This document shows positions 61,909 through 64,000 of a stretch of DNA of 64,000 bases, piece after piece. The DNA is from Enoplolaimus lenunculus (taxonomy: Eukaryota; Nematoda; Enoplea; Enoplida; Thoracostomopsidae): NCBI GenBank assembly GCA_030248215.1, contig JASANG010002726.1:1-64000 (forward strand), written 5' to 3'. The notes under the pieces were generated by a model. It searched no databases, was not told where the DNA came from, and saw only the letters and a program-made list of their open reading frames with translations. A program made the position numbers and the translations under genes. The first letter of the stretch is position 1. Each line of letters opens with the position of its first letter.

Positions 61909-62330
61909 TCAACTAGCAAAAATTAACAATGATTGTAGAGGCTTGCTACCCCAGCTCCCATTACCGGTTGATCTGCATAAATTTGTGTGGCTTTGGGAGT
62001 CTTGTACACTCACCAAAGCCATGTTTTTACAGCAACAACAAACAAAACAACAACAACAACAACAACAACAACATGTCAGCATCCTGTGCTGACTAGCTAA
62101 GTGATCCCACACCCCCAGCTCACCCCACATATGCAATATTATTTAGAACCGCCACGCAGGGGCCCCAGTACCACTTTACATTACGGCTCAGCCGCCCCGC
62201 ATAGATTTTATAGACTTTACCCCTCCTAAAGCTTAGCCTATTAACTTAACTTCTAAGAGAGACAAGGTGGAGCTGCAGTCTCGCTTAAGGTGTGGTTTAG
62301 GGTTTGGTTTTAAATTTGTTTCAGTTTTTA
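61909..62330. other. Compositionally distinct island with (CAA)n
   Basis: Relatively GC-rich DNA around a (CAA)n tract (62036-62073), with CCCACACCCCCAGCTCACCC and GGCTCAGCCGCCCCGCATAG downstream. It looks unlike the AT-rich surroundings. I do not recognise a gene, SINE head or RNA in it. Confidence 0.35.
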
Positions 62331-62717
62331 GTTTGAAATATAATAACAGTCGCACAGCCATCTACAGTTTCTACGCCCATTTAATATTCTAGGTTTGACT
62401 ATAAGCTTACAGCGAGGCTTAAAATACCTCGAACGCCACTGGCTAAATATTGCATTAAAAATCGATTTTCACTGGTTTCTCAGCTTAGAAAATATTTATT
62501 CAAAAGCCCAAAATGTTTTTGTTTAAAACCTACACTTGATAGATAATTAGTGCACCTATGACGCGGCTACTTTATCAGTATTTAGGACATATACCACAAT
62601 GTTTTGTACGTTAACCACTATTAATTTTGACGTCTTACAGTGGTGTTGTCACGCGTTAACCCTACCTTATCACACATTTTGTGGCAGGCTTTAAAATTAT
62701 ATTGTGAACGGCGCATA

Positions 62718-62899
62718 CACTGTAAATTCCAACAAGTTGATTAATCAATTCAGCTAGCAAGTTGATTATTTTTTAATTAATATCAGTAAGCATTAGTGAA
62801 TTGAATCAACTCAAAATTCAGAGTTCTGATAGTCCTAACTCAGACTGAGTGATTCAACTCTCATTCTGAGTTAAAATCAACTCACTGAAATTTACAGTG
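62718..62899. mobile_element. FB2 MITE, copy 3
   Basis: CACTGTAAATTCCAACAAGT to TGAAATTTACAGTG, TA on both flanks. Shorter than copy 2 by an internal deletion of about 70 bases. Confidence 0.9.
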
Positions 62900-63821
62900 T
62901 AAGTACGTCACAAAATGTTTTAAATGGTAAAGGTCCACCTTATAAATTTTTACTTTTGTGCCACAAAAATTTATGTTACTTTGATTTTTTCGCAAAAATC
63001 TTGATTTACAATCAATTAAATGTTTCTTAAATAGTCCTTAGGTGTATGTTGACGTCATACACAATTTGAAACTGCGTACGCTGATTTCAAGGGTCATAGA
63101 AAGCCGCTAAAACAAATGAATCAAACGTGAAAACGTTTTGACTAAAAATGGCTAAAACGAACGATAATTCGTAGCACGGACAGCTTTTTCACTCGGCACC
63201 TGCTTGAACCTATAAGCCCGAGCTTTTCCAAAATTAAGCCTAACCATTAGCCTAAACCTAAACCTAATCCTAAGAAAAATTCCAAGCCTTAATCTAAAGG
63301 TTTAAGCCAATCAACGGTAGGCGGTAAATCATCGAGGCGATCTGATTCCGTATAACAGGACCGGTAAACGAGTTGGTCTACAATGGTGTGTGGAACATCA
63401 TAAATATTTAGCGACAATTTCTTTCTCTTTAAAGCTAATCATTTGAATATCGTTGTTCTTTTTGGGAATACATGGATATTCAAAATTCATAACCCACAAA
63501 CGTTAGATTTGGACATTGTACTATCGTCAAAGGCAGATCCAACGGTCGCATTCAAGGAATATCCTCCAATCACAGGGATTAAAACCAAATGTTTGTATAA
63601 AAAATTTAAGGCTAAAATTGCGTTCAGATTTCAATGGACATTTACTTCAAGCTCCAGCATAAATTAGGTTAAAAACATGACGTAACAACTGAAATAATAT
63701 TCCGAGAATCGCTAACGCTTTAAATCCATGCGGTCAGCGGTGATACAAAGAAATTTGGATTGGTGAGTACTGGCAAAAAACCCCCAAAAATAAGAGGTCC
63801 TTAAAGGTAGAATTTGCAGCA
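62900..63821. other. Gene-free spacer
   Basis: A loose telomere-like stretch (CCTAACCATTAGCCTAAACC and following) lies at 63235-63300. A 74-codon frame at 63443 shows no recognisable domain. Confidence 0.45.
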
Positions 63822-64000
63822 GGCCAATGTTACTTTTACGGCCGTAGATTAAACAGTTTTCGTAAACCTAAGCCTAAGGGTTGCCAAAATTGTGTGTATA
63901 TTCCTAAGGCTAAGCCTAAGCAGAAATGTGGTCGACAATCAAAGCCTACTCTTTTCCAAATCTATCAGAAACTTTGAACGGCCCTAAAAGCAACATGTGC
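63822..64000 (+). mobile_element. T2 telomere-repeat MITE, reaching the window edge
   Basis: GGCCAATGTTACTTTTACGG left end, CCTAAGCCTAAGGGTTGCC box, CCTAAAAGCAACATGTGC at the right. The last few bases of the element are probably just outside the window. Confidence 0.88.

Overview
This is eukaryotic, intron-bearing, AT-rich genomic DNA, most likely from a nematode. Three things point there: dozens of interstitial runs of the nematode telomere hexamer TTAGGC/GCCTAA, a four-span Clc-like (claudin-superfamily) gene of a type best known from nematodes, and compact exons with consensus GT-AG introns. Species cannot be read from the sequence. The intergenic spaces are long and crowded with short non-autonomous DNA elements, so this looks like a repeat-rich genome rather than a compact Caenorhabditis-like one.

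Three protein-coding genes can be supported. (1) 1-5561, plus strand: the 3' half of a Na+/K+-ATPase alpha subunit, 11 exons, 535 residues to the conserved KETYY end; the 5' half lies outside the window. (2) 32601-36521, plus strand: a complete six-exon Clc-like membrane protein of 331 residues with a tyrosine-rich tail. (3) 42444-38973, minus strand: a two-exon biogenic-amine-type class A GPCR of 1008 residues with a third intracellular loop of about 660 residues. Genes 2 and 3 are convergent, 2.45 kb apart. Nothing shows that the three act in one pathway, but all are membrane proteins typical of excitable tissue or epithelia.

Layout: 0-5.6 kb ATPase; 5.6-17 kb gene-free, with a TA microsatellite, several foldback elements and a nested element at 14.6-15.5 kb; 17.1-20.5 kb a 48-bp satellite of about 71 copies with a 961-bp higher-order duplication; 20.5-32.5 kb MITE-rich spacer; 32.6-42.4 kb the Clc-like and GPCR genes with MITEs in their introns; 42.4-64 kb gene-poor spacer with many MITEs and a 36-bp satellite with four-unit periodicity.

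The most unusual content is a set of short terminal-inverted-repeat elements whose bodies are built of nematode telomere-type repeats. Two families (called T1 and T2 here) share GGCC(A/C)ATGT ends, occur about two dozen times in 64 kb on both strands, sit inside introns of both complete genes, and in one case carry a nested PIF/Harbinger-like element with a clean TAA duplication. Other families named here by letter are FB1 and FB2 (CACTG ends, TA target), C, D, E (PIF/Harbinger-like), F, G, H, J, K, L, M and P. All family names are local labels; no database search was possible. No tRNA, rRNA, CRISPR array or retrovirus-like element was recognised.
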